64,000 bases of DNA from Pseudoneobacillus sp052180215 (GCF_052180215.1 NZ_CP197471.1:530001-594000); one strand, 5' to 3'; counted from the stretch's first letter, positions 50,461 to 58,686 are shown. A program made the numbers and translations. The notes: generated from the letters alone by a model not told the origin.

Positions 50461-51399
50461 ATGATGAATAAATTTTTTATTACTTCCGTTGCGGCCATTG
50501 TTGCTACGATCGCACTTGGGTTTACTGTATTTTTCTTATTTGTACTAGATTCAAAGGGGCACCCAGCTGTAAGTTCAGCAGCACCAGCAACGCCAGTAGA
50601 ACAAACAGAAGCAAAGCCAGAACATCCTTATTTACCACCTAGTATGGACGATGTTCCTGCAGGGGAAGAAGGGGAATTAATCAAATTAGGGTTAAAAGAA
50701 CATAATGAAACAAATACAGTTTTAGATGGTAATGTAGGAAACAATTTAAGCTGTGCAAGCTGTCATGCGGATGGTGGAGTTGGATCATCCCTTGACCTAG
50801 TAGGTATTTCCAAAACGTATCCACAATACAATCCACGTGCTGGAAAAGTAGTTACCATCGAAGACCGTATCAATGGTTGTTTTAAAAGAAGTATGAATGG
50901 TAAGCCACTTCCATTAGATAGCAAGGAAATGAAAGCGATGGTTGCTTATTATAACTATATTTCAAGCAATGTTCCAGATGGTACGAAAGAAAGACCTTGG
51001 GCTAAAGTGCCAAAAGTTGAAGGTGATTTAGCTAAGTTAGATGTGAATGCCGGCCGAGAACTTTACAATAAAGCCTGCATTACCTGTCATGGTGTAGGTG
51101 GCGACGGTGGTGCGACTGGACTTCCTCTTTGGGGAGAAAAATCCTATAACATTGGGGCGGGAATGGCACGTGTAAGAACAGCAGGAGCTTTTATTAAAAA
51201 TTTCATGCCAAAAGCACCAATGGGCGGATATGAAGCAGGTTCCTTTACAGATGAAGAAGCAATGAATATCGCAGCATACATTAACTCTATGGATAGACCT
51301 GATTTTCCTGACAAAATTTATGACTGGCCAAAAGGTGACGCACCAGATGATGCAGCCTATGAAACACTTGCAGGGAAAAAAGGTGCGGAAAAGAAATAA
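50461..51399 (+). CDS. Dihaem c-type cytochrome (TsdA/SoxA-like)
   Basis: About 312 residues. One N-terminal membrane anchor (~8-30), then a Pro/Ala-rich linker and two cytochrome c domains. Haem motifs are CASCH and CITCH. Between them is NGCFKRSMNGKPLPLDSKEMKAMVAYYNYIS, whose Cys and conserved spacing recall TsdA thiosulfate dehydrogenases (quoted in parts: GCFKRSMNGKPLP, MKAMVAYYNYIS). It should act on the outer membrane face in electron transfer; thiosulfate oxidation is possible but not shown. The start is ATG 50461 or 50464; GAGAGGAG precedes both. Other respiratory genes are not adjacent. Confidence 0.88.
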   Translation: MMNKFFITSVAAIVATIALGFTVFFLFVLDSKGHPAVSSAAPATPVEQTEAKPEHPYLPPSMDDVPAGEEGELIKLGLKEHNETNTVLDGNVGNNLSCASCHADGGVGSSLDLVGISKTYPQYNPRAGKVVTIEDRINGCFKRSMNGKPLPLDSKEMKAMVAYYNYISSNVPDGTKERPWAKVPKVEGDLAKLDVNAGRELYNKACITCHGVGGDGGATGLPLWGEKSYNIGAGMARVRTAGAFIKNFMPKAPMGGYEAGSFTDEEAMNIAAYINSMDRPDFPDKIYDWPKGDAPDDAAYETLAGKKGAEKK

Positions 51400-51405
51400 A
51401 TAGCG

Positions 51406-51435
51406 AATGACCCGTTTCACACGGGTCATTTTTGT
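51406..51435 (+). terminator. Rho-independent terminator
   Basis: AATGACCCG pairs with CGGGTCATT around TTTCACA, followed by TTTTT. Confidence 0.8.
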
Positions 51436-51501
51436 ATATAGAACACAACCTTTTGTGAATCTCTTTTTAATCATTATAATAGAGGCAAGGGGCTGAAGAA
51501 C

Positions 51502-52203
51502 GTGGAAGATAAAAAATTAAGAGGGAAAACCATTTTAATTATAGATAGCAATAGTGAAAATAGAGCGGTGTTAAGATTTCATCTGATTAGGCAAGGTTTT
51601 GAAATATTGGAGGCAGTGGATGGGGAAACGGCTCGTGAAATGTATATAAAACACGATCCCTGTTTTGTGCTTCTAGAAACATCTCTGCCTGATATAGATG
51701 GACTCGAAGTTTGCTCCTGGATGCGTTACGAACTGGACAGTAATGTGCCGATTATCATTGTATCGTCTAAAAATACTGACTTGGATCGGATTGAAGGACT
51801 GAAACAAGGGGCAGATGACTACATCGGTAAACCATATAATTTAGAGGAACTATTGGTCAGAATTGAAACGGTTTTACGAAGAACGGCCAATCGCTGCAGT
51901 AAACTAAGTTATAAAGGATTAACAATTAAACCGTTAAAAGGAATCGTGAAATTCCGCGATGAAGTACTAGATTTAACCCATTTTGAATATAGGTTGTTAT
52001 ATCTTTTTATGACCCACCCAGATCAAATTTTTTCAAGGGAACAAATCATCAATACCATTTATAAAAAGAATGAAAAGGTAATCAATGAAAGAACAGTAGA
52101 TGTTCATATCAAGAATTTAAGAGAAAAAATTGCCCTTTATACAGATTATCCTTATATCGTGACATTAAGAGGGATTGGGTATAAGTTTACAACGGAAGGT
52201 TAA
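51502..52203 (+). CDS. OmpR-family response regulator with atypical receiver
   Basis: 233 residues: receiver (~8-122) and winged-helix DNA-binding domain (~135-230, HFEYRLLYLFMTHPDQIFSRE, ERTVDVHIKNLREKI, IVTLRGIGYKF). The phosphoacceptor position is Glu59 (VLLETSLPDIDG) instead of Asp. The acidic pocket keeps only Asp15 (IIDSNSEN), while Ser88/89 and Lys110 (IGKPY) are present. Glu there mimics phosphorylation in some regulators, so this may be constitutively active or controlled by other means. No histidine kinase gene adjoins it. GTG 51502 follows AGGGG. It is 100 nt after the cytochrome gene. Confidence 0.9.
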   Translation: MEDKKLRGKTILIIDSNSENRAVLRFHLIRQGFEILEAVDGETAREMYIKHDPCFVLLETSLPDIDGLEVCSWMRYELDSNVPIIIVSSKNTDLDRIEGLKQGADDYIGKPYNLEELLVRIETVLRRTANRCSKLSYKGLTIKPLKGIVKFRDEVLDLTHFEYRLLYLFMTHPDQIFSREQIINTIYKKNEKVINERTVDVHIKNLREKIALYTDYPYIVTLRGIGYKFTTEG

Positions 52204-52225
52204 GAGAAATGTGTCAGGCACCCCA

Positions 52226-52312
52226 ATGATGGCGGTGTCTTTTTTAACGATTTATATCGCTTTCTTGCTTGTAGGATGGCCATTGATTGGCTTTTTATAT
52301 AGAAAAAATTAA
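52226..52312 (+). CDS. Candidate 28-residue single-helix membrane peptide
   Basis: The product MMAVSFLTIYIAFLLVGWPL continues to IGFLYRKN: one hydrophobic helix with a basic end, like a real small membrane protein. The ribosome binding site is poor (CAGGCACC), and the ATG overlaps a GTGTCAGGCACC-type hairpin. Low confidence. Confidence 0.3.
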   Translation: MMAVSFLTIYIAFLLVGWPLIGFLYRKN

Positions 52313-52363
52313 CCAGCTTTCTGTAGGGATTTTTGAGGTGTCGAACAGGTGAGAGAGGAGTTT

Positions 52364-52417
52364 ATGAATGGACTAATTCTAGTATACTGCTTGTTTTTAG
52401 TTGTGAAATTTAAGTGA
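52364..52417 (+). CDS. Candidate 17-residue hydrophobic micropeptide
   Basis: ATG preceded by GAGAGGAG. The product is MNGLILVYCLFLVVKFK, a single short helix with a basic end. It is convergent with the toxin gene. Could be chance. Confidence 0.2.
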   Translation: MNGLILVYCLFLVVKFK

Positions 52418-52435
52418 TTGGATGAATTTGTGAAA

Positions 52436-52780
52436 TTATTTATTAGTATTCAAAACATCGTTTAGTTTAATGATAACTTTATGTAAAATATCAGGTATTA
52501 CTTCTCCGTATTTTTTCAGGATGATTGTTTTGGAAAGAGAATAAATTTTGTCAGACCTAATGGAAGAAGTTAATTTAAGGGAACCTTTTACAAGATCATC
52601 TGAGTTAATGACAACGGAATAATCCAAGTCTTTAAGTTGTGAAGTAATGGCAGCTACGAGAAGGTCGTTGGTTAATTGATTGTAGGAATTATTTGAAATG
52701 ATTAGAACAGGACGTTGCTTTCTTTGTGACAGATCGCTAAAAGGAACAGGTACAAAAACAATTTCACCTTGTTTATACAT
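52436..52780 (-). CDS. MazF/PemK-family toxin
   Basis: 114 residues with the PemK/MazF fold: GEIVFVPVPFSDLSQRKQRPVLIISNN at the start and SSIRSDKIYSLSKTII later (in parts: VPFSDLSQRKQRPVLI, IRSDKIYSLSK), including the conserved Arg-Pro-Val and Ser/Arg positions of these ribonucleases. The ATG at 52780 overlaps the antitoxin stop by 8 nt (ATGTATAA), so antitoxin is made first. It should cleave mRNA and arrest growth when free. It is more divergent than the chromosomal NdoA-type MazF of Bacillus, and thus probably an accessory module. Confidence 0.88.
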   Translation of the reverse strand: MYKQGEIVFVPVPFSDLSQRKQRPVLIISNNSYNQLTNDLLVAAITSQLKDLDYSVVINSDDLVKGSLKLTSSIRSDKIYSLSKTIILKKYGEVIPDILHKVIIKLNDVLNTNK

Positions 52781-52970
52781 TATTCCATACCTCATCGTCT
52801 AAGTCATTATCCCAAAAATCTAGACTAGATTCACTTGTCTTCGTTAAATCTTTGGTCAATTCTTTTTCTTTTTTTGATTTTATATGCTCGGCAAAATCCA
52901 AAATCTTTGCTACTTCACTTTCAGGTATCTCCTCAATAATTTTTAGTAATCGTTCTTTTGCTGTATTCAT
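52773..52970 (-). CDS. Antitoxin of the MazF/PemK-type pair
   Basis: 65 residues. N-terminal MNTAKERLLKIIEEIPESEVAKILDFAEHI (in parts: RLLKIIEEIPESEVAKIL) is the DUF2281/VapB-like helical opening. The middle is Lys/Glu-rich and the C-terminal tail DFWDNDLDDEVWNN is acidic and aromatic, as expected for toxin neutralisation. ATG 52970 follows AGGTGGAG. It overlaps the toxin gene by 8 nt. Confidence 0.82.
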   Translation of the reverse strand: MNTAKERLLKIIEEIPESEVAKILDFAEHIKSKKEKELTKDLTKTSESSLDFWDNDLDDEVWNNV

Positions 52971-53158
52971 TTCTCCACCTACTTTCATATCTATCTCATT
53001 CCATTATAGCACTTTGCCTTTTGTTACAAAATACAGGAGACTAACTTTCGAATTTATCTAGTTTTTCACATGAATAACAATATAATGATGAGATAAAATG
53101 AATAATTATATCTCTTTTTAAATATATTTTGGTGATAAGGATAGATGGGGGAATGGCG

Positions 53159-53638
53159 ATGCAATTAAAAGAACTGATTCAAAAACAGTTGGAATTTAGT
53201 TATGGTACCGAAGATTGGTATCCGCCGCTAAAAGATGCTCTAACGGGACTTACGGCTGAACAAGCAAACTGGAAGCCTGAAGGTGTTGCGGTCAATTCGA
53301 TATGGGAAAATGCTAGTCATATTCTTTTTTATAAGGAAAGATTACTAGCACAACTCCAAGGAGAGACTTTTCAACACAGTGCACAAGATAATGATGATAC
53401 TTTTCAATACTGTACCGAGTTGGCTTGGGAAGAGATGCTTGTTCGATGTAATGACAATCAAAACAAGCTTGAAAAATTGATTGGTAGCTTCACGGAAGAA
53501 GATTTTAATAAAGAGTTTAATGGAAAGAGCTTTTCTAAAATGATCTCCAGTATTAATATGCATGATGCCTACCATACGGGCCAAATCATTCAAATAAGAA
53601 AACTTCAAGGGTCATGGCCAGAAAAAAGAGCTTTTTAA
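53159..53638 (+). CDS. DinB-family protein
   Basis: About 159 residues forming a four-helix DinB/YfiT-like bundle. Metal ligands are likely His in NASHILFYKERLL and the two His in MHDAYHTGQIIQIRKLQG (H-x3-H). ATG 53159 is chosen because GGGGGAA lies 7 nt upstream. Family members are metal-dependent, often thiol-S-transferases or stress proteins; the specific role is unknown. Confidence 0.88.
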   Translation: MQLKELIQKQLEFSYGTEDWYPPLKDALTGLTAEQANWKPEGVAVNSIWENASHILFYKERLLAQLQGETFQHSAQDNDDTFQYCTELAWEEMLVRCNDNQNKLEKLIGSFTEEDFNKEFNGKSFSKMISSINMHDAYHTGQIIQIRKLQGSWPEKRAF

Positions 53639-53644
53639 ATATGA

Positions 53645-53681
53645 AAAAAAGGAGAGGGACAGAATCCTCTCCTTTTTTTTA
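53645..53681 (+). terminator. Rho-independent terminator
   Basis: AAAGGAGAGG pairs with CCTCTCCTTT and runs into eight T. Confidence 0.85.
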
Positions 53682-53840
53682 TGTATATAGTTTTGAAATG
53701 GAAGTTGATACTTGAATATTAAATTATTTAATATTATAATTAAATTATTAAAAAATAAATCAATAAAATATTAAATTATTTTATCATCTTTTTAATTAAT
53801 TCAATATATAATGAAAACAAAGTGAAGGAAGGAGTTTAAA

Positions 53841-54206
53841 ATGAGCTATCCAGTCATCACCAATTGCCCAGTTTGCAGCAAAACGTTAAAAATAACAAAG
53901 CTTCATTGTGCTCATTGTCACACCACCATAGAAAATGAATTTGAATTAACGAAATTAGCATCGTTAACTCAGGAACAACTATATTTTATTGAAGTTTTTC
54001 TAGCATGTAGAGGAAATATCAAAGAGGTCGAAAAAGAACTGAGCATTTCTTATCCAACTGTACGTGGGAAGCTAAATGACATTATTTCAGCCCTAGGATA
54101 CGAACAGAAAAAGAAAAATGATGTGGATGAAAAAAAGATCATTGCGATGTTAGAAGCTGGAGAAATCACTTCGGAAGAAGCGATTAAACTTTTAAAAGAA
54201 GAATAG
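53841..54206 (+). CDS. DUF2089 protein with zinc ribbon and SHOCT-like tail
   Basis: 121 residues. A zinc ribbon opens the protein (CPVC ... CAHC, residues ~9-30). A helix-turn-helix-like DUF2089 core follows (LTQEQLYFIEVFLACRGNIK, ELSISYPTVRGKLNDII). The end, KKIIAMLEAGEITSEEAIKLLKEE, is the SHOCT-like helical motif shared with the next gene. ATG 53841 follows GAAGGAAGGAG. The domain mix suggests a transcriptional regulator of the operon it heads, probably for envelope stress. That role is inferred from YvlB/LiaX-like partners. Confidence 0.88.
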   Translation: MSYPVITNCPVCSKTLKITKLHCAHCHTTIENEFELTKLASLTQEQLYFIEVFLACRGNIKEVEKELSISYPTVRGKLNDIISALGYEQKKKNDVDEKKIIAMLEAGEITSEEAIKLLKEE

Positions 54207-54218
54207 GAGGAACTGGAG

Positions 54219-54614
54219 ATGAATGTAGAAATTGAAAAAGTATTAACAATGGTTCAAGAGGGGAAAATTGATTCTCAGAAGGCGTCAGAGCTTATTGATG
54301 TTTTAAAAGCAAAACAGGAGAGAAGTGGCCTTCCTTCCAAAGGAAGTAATTACGTAGAAAAAACGCTAAAAATCCGTGTCGTCTCAGAAGAAAATGATAG
54401 AGTGAGTGTCAATTTGCCGATTAAATTAGTCAAAGTTGTATTATTAGCTGGACATAGCATCGCCTCAAGTATTCCACAGTCTGAAAAGTATGTGAAGGAT
54501 ATTAAAAAAGAAGATATCGACCTTATTTTAAAAGCAATCGAAAACGAAATAGATGGTCAAATTATCGAAGTAAATTCAGCCAATGGTGATATCGTCACCG
54601 TCAGCATTGAATAG
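54219..54614 (+). CDS. SHOCT-like N-terminal domain protein (YvlB-type motif)
   Basis: 131 residues. The N-terminus EIEKVLTMVQEGKIDSQKASELIDVL is the same helical motif as the tail of the DUF2089 protein. Residues ~45-131 form a beta-rich domain (LKIRVVSEENDRVSVNLPIKLVK, IEVNSANGDIVTVSIE) like the DUF4097-flanking region of YvlB-like proteins. ATG 54219 follows AGGAGGAACTGG, 12 nt after the previous stop. Cytosolic. It forms a three-gene operon with its neighbours. Confidence 0.82.
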   Translation: MNVEIEKVLTMVQEGKIDSQKASELIDVLKAKQERSGLPSKGSNYVEKTLKIRVVSEENDRVSVNLPIKLVKVVLLAGHSIASSIPQSEKYVKDIKKEDIDLILKAIENEIDGQIIEVNSANGDIVTVSIE

Positions 54615-54624
54615 TGGCATAAAT

Positions 54625-54906
54625 ATGATAGATATAAAAGTCAAAACAAAGGACAAAAACTTCACCGTTCCAATTCCATACACGATTCTCAATCTGGGTA
54701 TTTCTGTCCTTTCATCAAAAACTATCACGCGCCTCATAAACAGTCGGACCAAAAAGGCTATGAATGATAAAGAAATTAATTTCACTATTCCACAAATAGA
54801 CAAAAGACTGCTCAAACAATTGATAGGAGAATTGAAAAATCATAAAGGAACAGATCTTGTTCATGTGAAATCGAAAGATGGATCAGAAATTACGATTAAG
54901 TTATAA
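54625..54906 (+). CDS. Operon partner related to the preceding protein's C-terminal domain
   Basis: 93 residues: MIDIKVKTKDKNFTVPIPYT, ILNLGISVLSS, then FTIPQIDKRLLKQLIGELK and GTDLVHVKSKDGSEITIKL. The layout (strand, hydrophobic helix, acidic helix, closing strand pair ending in 'DGxxVxI') parallels residues 45-131 of the previous protein, suggesting duplication of that domain without the SHOCT motif. ATG 54625 has only a weak ribosome binding site and may rely on coupling, being 10 nt after the previous stop. Confidence 0.75.
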   Translation: MIDIKVKTKDKNFTVPIPYTILNLGISVLSSKTITRLINSRTKKAMNDKEINFTIPQIDKRLLKQLIGELKNHKGTDLVHVKSKDGSEITIKL

Positions 54907-54908
54907 AG

Positions 54909-54940
54909 AAGGAGAGGGTAGATTCCCTCTCCTTTTTCTA
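54909..54940. terminator. Terminator of the DUF2089 operon
   Basis: AAGGAGAGGG pairs with CCCTCTCCTT around TAGATT, followed by TTT. Its stem resembles that at 53645-53681, so the two terminators bracket the operon. Confidence 0.8.
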
Positions 54941-54941
54941 G

Positions 54942-55535
54942 TTATTTTTCTAAATACCCTTTCCGAACTGCATCATGAATTAAGTCTTCTGCAAACTTCC
55001 AAAGCTCCTTAGAGCCCCATTCAATTTGCTTATTTTTGTCTAAAACGCGGTCGCTAGTAAGACCATGCTTTTTCCACGTGTGACCTTCTGTATAATAATT
55101 ATGTAATAGTGGATGGAGGCGATCTAATGCTCCAGCAAATCTAGCTTCAGGCGTTTCCTTAGTTTCAAATTCACGCCATAATGAAAAATACTCTTCTTGC
55201 TGATCAGCCGGGAGTAAACCAAAAAGACGTTTAGCAGCCTTCAGTTCCCGTTCTTCTTTATCCATATATCCCTGTTCGTCATAAAGAAAAGTATCTCCTG
55301 CATCAATTTCCACCAAATCATGAATTAAAATCATCTTTAATACTTTTAAAATATCAAGATGAGCATCGTTTGCATGCTCTAACAAAATAATCGCCATTAC
55401 AGATAAATGCCAAGTATGCTCCGCGTCATTTTCGTTACGGCTTTTATCCATAATAAAGGACTGTCTGAAGATAGATTTCAACTTGTCAATTTCCACAATA
55501 AATTGAATTTGATCTAATAGTCTCTGATTATTCAT
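54942..55535 (-). CDS. HD-domain 5'-deoxynucleotidase (YfbR/HDDC2-like)
   Basis: About 197 residues. HD-domain metal ligands are in DAEHTWHLSVMAI (H), MILIHDLVEIDAGD (HD) and a later FAGALDRLHPLLHNY (D). This pattern matches YfbR/HDDC2-type 5'-nucleotidases. ATG at 55535 follows GAAGGAG; an in-frame upstream ATG adds 13 unlikely residues. Expected role is hydrolysis of deoxynucleoside monophosphates in the cytosol. Confidence 0.88.
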   Translation of the reverse strand: MNNQRLLDQIQFIVEIDKLKSIFRQSFIMDKSRNENDAEHTWHLSVMAIILLEHANDAHLDILKVLKMILIHDLVEIDAGDTFLYDEQGYMDKEERELKAAKRLFGLLPADQQEEYFSLWREFETKETPEARFAGALDRLHPLLHNYYTEGHTWKKHGLTSDRVLDKNKQIEWGSKELWKFAEDLIHDAVRKGYLEK

Positions 55536-55643
55536 GAATGCTCCTTCTTTTTGATTTATTTGTATTGCCTTCATATTACTTTAGCAAAATTACTAGAATC
55601 TAAGCTACTTTTTGGCTTTTACTCGAAGTGACAGTATAAGAAG

Positions 55644-55672
55644 ACACTCCCAGGAAAGGGAGTGCCTTTTTT
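55644..55672. terminator. Hairpin with T run on the + side
   Basis: ACTCCC and GGGAGT pair around AGGAAA, followed by TTTTTT; it abuts the stop of the next minus-strand gene. Confidence 0.6.
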
Positions 55673-56192
55673 AATTAATGTCTGTGGAACAATCCAATGT
55701 CATTCCATTAACGGTGCTTTTTAAAATATCGCTGAATACAATGGCCGTGACATTATTGTAATTATGGTATAGGTCTGTTAAATCATCGTTAAAAAATTGA
55801 ACTACAGACTTAGTGAAAACGGGGAAAACATTAGTTGGGGCATTCGGGTCAGGTGATACTCGTTGGACGATACTTTTCACAAAAAGGGGATTTCCAGATA
55901 ACCCAGCTGTCACAATATCGGATAATTCAATTGGAGAATGAACAGTCTTACCTTGATATGAGACACCTTGATTGTTTATTACTTGGACCAATACACTTAT
56001 GTTTCCCATTTGATGTGTATCCGCGATAATGGTTGTAAGGGCACTGCCCTTTTTGTCGTCGTCGACTACAATGTTAATTTGGTAAGGATTTTGGCTGACA
56101 TCTAAATTTTCAATATGAATGGAAGGATCCTTCCCAATTGTATTTTTTATTTCATTCCACAATGTATACCAGGGTGGAGATAATCTTGTCAT
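55671..56192 (-). CDS. Uncharacterised protein
   Basis: 173 residues, no signal peptide or membrane segment. N-terminal PPWYTLWNEIKNTIGKDPSI, then INIVVDDDKKGSALTTIIAD, LVQVINNQG and a C-terminal NNVTAIVFSDILKSTVNG. It looks like an alpha/beta protein with a mobile acidic loop. I recognise no family. ATG follows AAAGGAAG. It stands alone between terminators. Confidence 0.7.
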   Translation of the reverse strand: MTRLSPPWYTLWNEIKNTIGKDPSIHIENLDVSQNPYQINIVVDDDKKGSALTTIIADTHQMGNISVLVQVINNQGVSYQGKTVHSPIELSDIVTAGLSGNPLFVKSIVQRVSPDPNAPTNVFPVFTKSVVQFFNDDLTDLYHNYNNVTAIVFSDILKSTVNGMTLDCSTDIN

Positions 56193-56399
56193 TGTTATCT
56201 TCCTTTCAAGCTATAATTCAAAGTATATTCCAACAAGAAGATAGTGTTCGTACATCTTTTAAAATGTACGATTAGAGTGGGACTTTTTGGTTTTTGATAG
56301 ATCAATTACCTTTATTTTTTAAAATCTAAGGATAGAATAAGACAAGAAATAAACACGGGTCTAATCTAACTCCAACATGTGATTAAAATGAGGGATGAT

Positions 56400-57377
56400 A
56401 TGAATCAGTTTGTTAAACCGAAAGTGGTGGTGAGTAAATGCTTGGAATTTGCCGAGTGCAGGTACAATGGAGATGTTATTTCTGACCCATTGGTGAGGAG
56501 ACTTCAAGCATTTGTAGATTTTTACCCAGTATGTCCTGAGGTAGAGATTGGCCTTGGGATCCCTAGAGAAACCATTCGAATAGTCGAAACGGAGGGGGTT
56601 CGTCAACTAGTTCAACCTTCAACTGAAAAAGATCTTACCTCCGAAATGGAATCCTTTTCTAGACAATTTTTACACCAATTAAATGATATAGACGGATTTA
56701 TTTTAAAGAGTAAATCACCTACCTGTGGGATAAAAGATGTAAAGGTTTATAGTGGTTTAAGTAGGGCCCCTGTTATCGGAAAAGACAGTGGTTATTTTGG
56801 AAAAGCGGTATTAGAGCATTTTGGTTCTTACGGTATTGAGGAAGAAGGCAGATTAAGTAATTTCTCGATTCGGGAGCACTTTCTGACTAAAATATTTACC
56901 TATGCAGCGTTTAGGGAACTCAAAAATCATCCAGAGCTTCACATTAAGCCTTTAATAGATTTTCATTCGAAAAATAAATACCTCTTTATGGCTTACAATC
57001 AAGCAGCCCTTAAAGAAATGGGGCAAATAGTCGCTAGTCATAAACAACAACCGATCCATACGATTTACCAAGCTTATGAGAAACAATTACATCGTCTTTT
57101 TGCACGTAAGCCAAGAGATCAATCCAATATCAATGTATGTCAACATATTGCCGGTTATTTCAAGCAGCAGCTCTCCGATGATGAGAAGCAATTTTTTGCT
57201 GAAATGCTTGAAAAATATAGAAACGATAAAGTTCCGTTAAGCAGTTTAACTAGTGTTTTAAAATCGTGGGTCATTCGCTTTAAAAATGACTACTTAAAAG
57301 TTCAAACCTTTTTTGAACCTTATCCAGAAGAACTGGTGGAAATTAGTGATTCGGGTAAGGGAAGGGAGTATAGCTGA
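56400..57377 (+). CDS. DUF523-DUF1722 fusion protein (TudS-like plus YbgA-like)
   Basis: About 325 residues. The N-terminal half is DUF523 with Cys in VVVSKCLEFAECRYNGD, VCPEVEIGLGIPRE and KSKSPTCG, conserved in TudS-type thiouracil desulfidases where Cys residues hold an iron-sulfur cluster. The C-terminal half is DUF1722 (YbgA-like): NFSIREHFLTKIFTYAAF, HSKNKYLFMAYNQ and VPLSSLTSVLKSWVIRF. ATG 56400 is preferred because GAGGGATGAT precedes it. A desulfuration or nucleobase-salvage role is possible for the first domain; DUF1722 is uncharacterised. Confidence 0.87.
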   Translation: MNQFVKPKVVVSKCLEFAECRYNGDVISDPLVRRLQAFVDFYPVCPEVEIGLGIPRETIRIVETEGVRQLVQPSTEKDLTSEMESFSRQFLHQLNDIDGFILKSKSPTCGIKDVKVYSGLSRAPVIGKDSGYFGKAVLEHFGSYGIEEEGRLSNFSIREHFLTKIFTYAAFRELKNHPELHIKPLIDFHSKNKYLFMAYNQAALKEMGQIVASHKQQPIHTIYQAYEKQLHRLFARKPRDQSNINVCQHIAGYFKQQLSDDEKQFFAEMLEKYRNDKVPLSSLTSVLKSWVIRFKNDYLKVQTFFEPYPEELVEISDSGKGREYS

Positions 57378-57414
57378 CTGGCATTGGAGCGGCAATTTTA
57401 AGGGGGGGAAGTTG

Positions 57415-58155
57415 ATGGGGATTTTTGATAAATTTCGTAAGCGAAAAAAAGATGTCATCAAAGAAATCGCGGATCATTTGAGTTTCGAATATGAAATTCT
57501 AGAAGTAAAAAATATTCAAGATACGATGAATAGCTATCAGCAAGCGCTTCATCAAGGTAAACAAGAAGGATTCACGCCCATTTTCATCGTTCCTTCTGAA
57601 CTAATGGTAGAGATCTTTAATAAAGATGAGAAAGAATATCCAGAAGATCATCCCGAGACCATTTTAACCAAGGCGAAGGATATCGATGAAACAGCATTAT
57701 TTAAACGGATGCTTGCGGATGTCATGCCTGATGAGGATGACGACGAAGAAGATATGGTGGGTGAGTTTACAGTTAGTGAACAGTTAAACAATTTTCGATC
57801 ATTAGAAGATTTCGTGAATCAAAAATTAATTCTCGCAAAAGTTCCAACGGATAAACCTTGGGAAGCAGCGGCTTGGATCCCAATGGGAGGGTTCAATGAA
57901 TGCCCTTTACCAGAGGAACAAGTAGCTGTTTTTAAATATTGGTACGATAAGTATGGAGCAATACCTGCATTAGTAACCCATGATGTGTGGGAACTTTATG
58001 TTGAACACCCGCCTACAACGCAGGAGGAATCGGAAGCATTGGCATGGGAACAGTTTGGATTTTGTCCGGATATTGTGTATCAAGGCGTTGGAACCGTCAA
58101 AGAATTAGCGGGTACCCTTATTCATTCAAGGGTATGGTTCTTCTGGTGGGATTAA
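57415..58155 (+). CDS. DUF4253 domain protein
   Basis: About 246 residues. The C-terminal ~100 residues match DUF4253: AAWIPMGGFNECPLPEEQ, FKYWYDKYGAIPALVTHDVWE, WEQFGFCPDIVYQG and the terminal SRVWFFWWD. The N-terminal part is charged with an acidic run (PDEDDDEEDM). ATG 57415 follows AAGGGGGGGAAG. Function unknown. It is 37 nt after the DUF523-DUF1722 gene, so probably co-transcribed. Confidence 0.87.
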   Translation: MGIFDKFRKRKKDVIKEIADHLSFEYEILEVKNIQDTMNSYQQALHQGKQEGFTPIFIVPSELMVEIFNKDEKEYPEDHPETILTKAKDIDETALFKRMLADVMPDEDDDEEDMVGEFTVSEQLNNFRSLEDFVNQKLILAKVPTDKPWEAAAWIPMGGFNECPLPEEQVAVFKYWYDKYGAIPALVTHDVWELYVEHPPTTQEESEALAWEQFGFCPDIVYQGVGTVKELAGTLIHSRVWFFWWD

Positions 58156-58177
58156 TTAGGGCTAATTAGAAAAGAAC

Positions 58178-58208
58178 GAAGCTAGCGAAACTTTCTAGCT
58201 TCTTTTTT
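58178..58208 (+). terminator. Rho-independent terminator
   Basis: GAAGCTAG pairs with CTAGCTTC around CGAAACTTT, followed by TTTTT. Confidence 0.8.
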
Positions 58209-58284
58209 GTTACGAAAAAAGAGGCATTTTCTTTTAGGCTATGGTATCACTAAATGTTGATTTCAATGTGTTTGCAAAATAAAC

Positions 58285-58466
58285 GGAAGAATTCCGTTTA
58301 TTTTGGGAAATACCTATATTTCCTTAAAAATAAGGGGAGTTTTTCCGGCTATCCTATCCATACCTTTGGATTTCTGTCGTATTAAGAGCCGTTAATCGGA
58401 ATTTCTCCGCTTATATCTGCTTCTTTAGCTTTCTCATATACATTAGCCGGAAATTCTCCGCCTATT
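58285..58466. repeat. Word array, family D (GGAA...TCCGCTTAT), array D1
   Basis: Words start at 58285 (GGAAGAATTCCGTTTAT), 58336 (GGAGTTTTTCCGGCTAT), 58398 (GGAATTTCTCCGCTTAT) and 58449 (GGAAATTCTCCGCCTAT). Spacing is 51, 62 and 51 bp, all in one orientation. A partial word (GGATTTCTGTCGTATT) starts at 58368. The rest of the 58209-58686 gap shows nothing but the downstream gene's promoter region. Confidence 0.8.
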
Positions 58467-58686
58467 ATTTCTCGTACCTACACGAAAATCAACAATGAAT
58501 ACTTTTAAAAAACAAAGGCAATTTATTTCGATAATCGGAACTTCAAAACTGAAATTTATTTAAAAAGTGATATTATAGTAATAGACAAAAATATCATTTT
58601 CAGAATTTTCATATAGGTTCTTAATGCTGCACCGAATAGGTTCGACAAACTTTGGGAAGTGACAGGCACCTAAGAGGGGATTGGGT

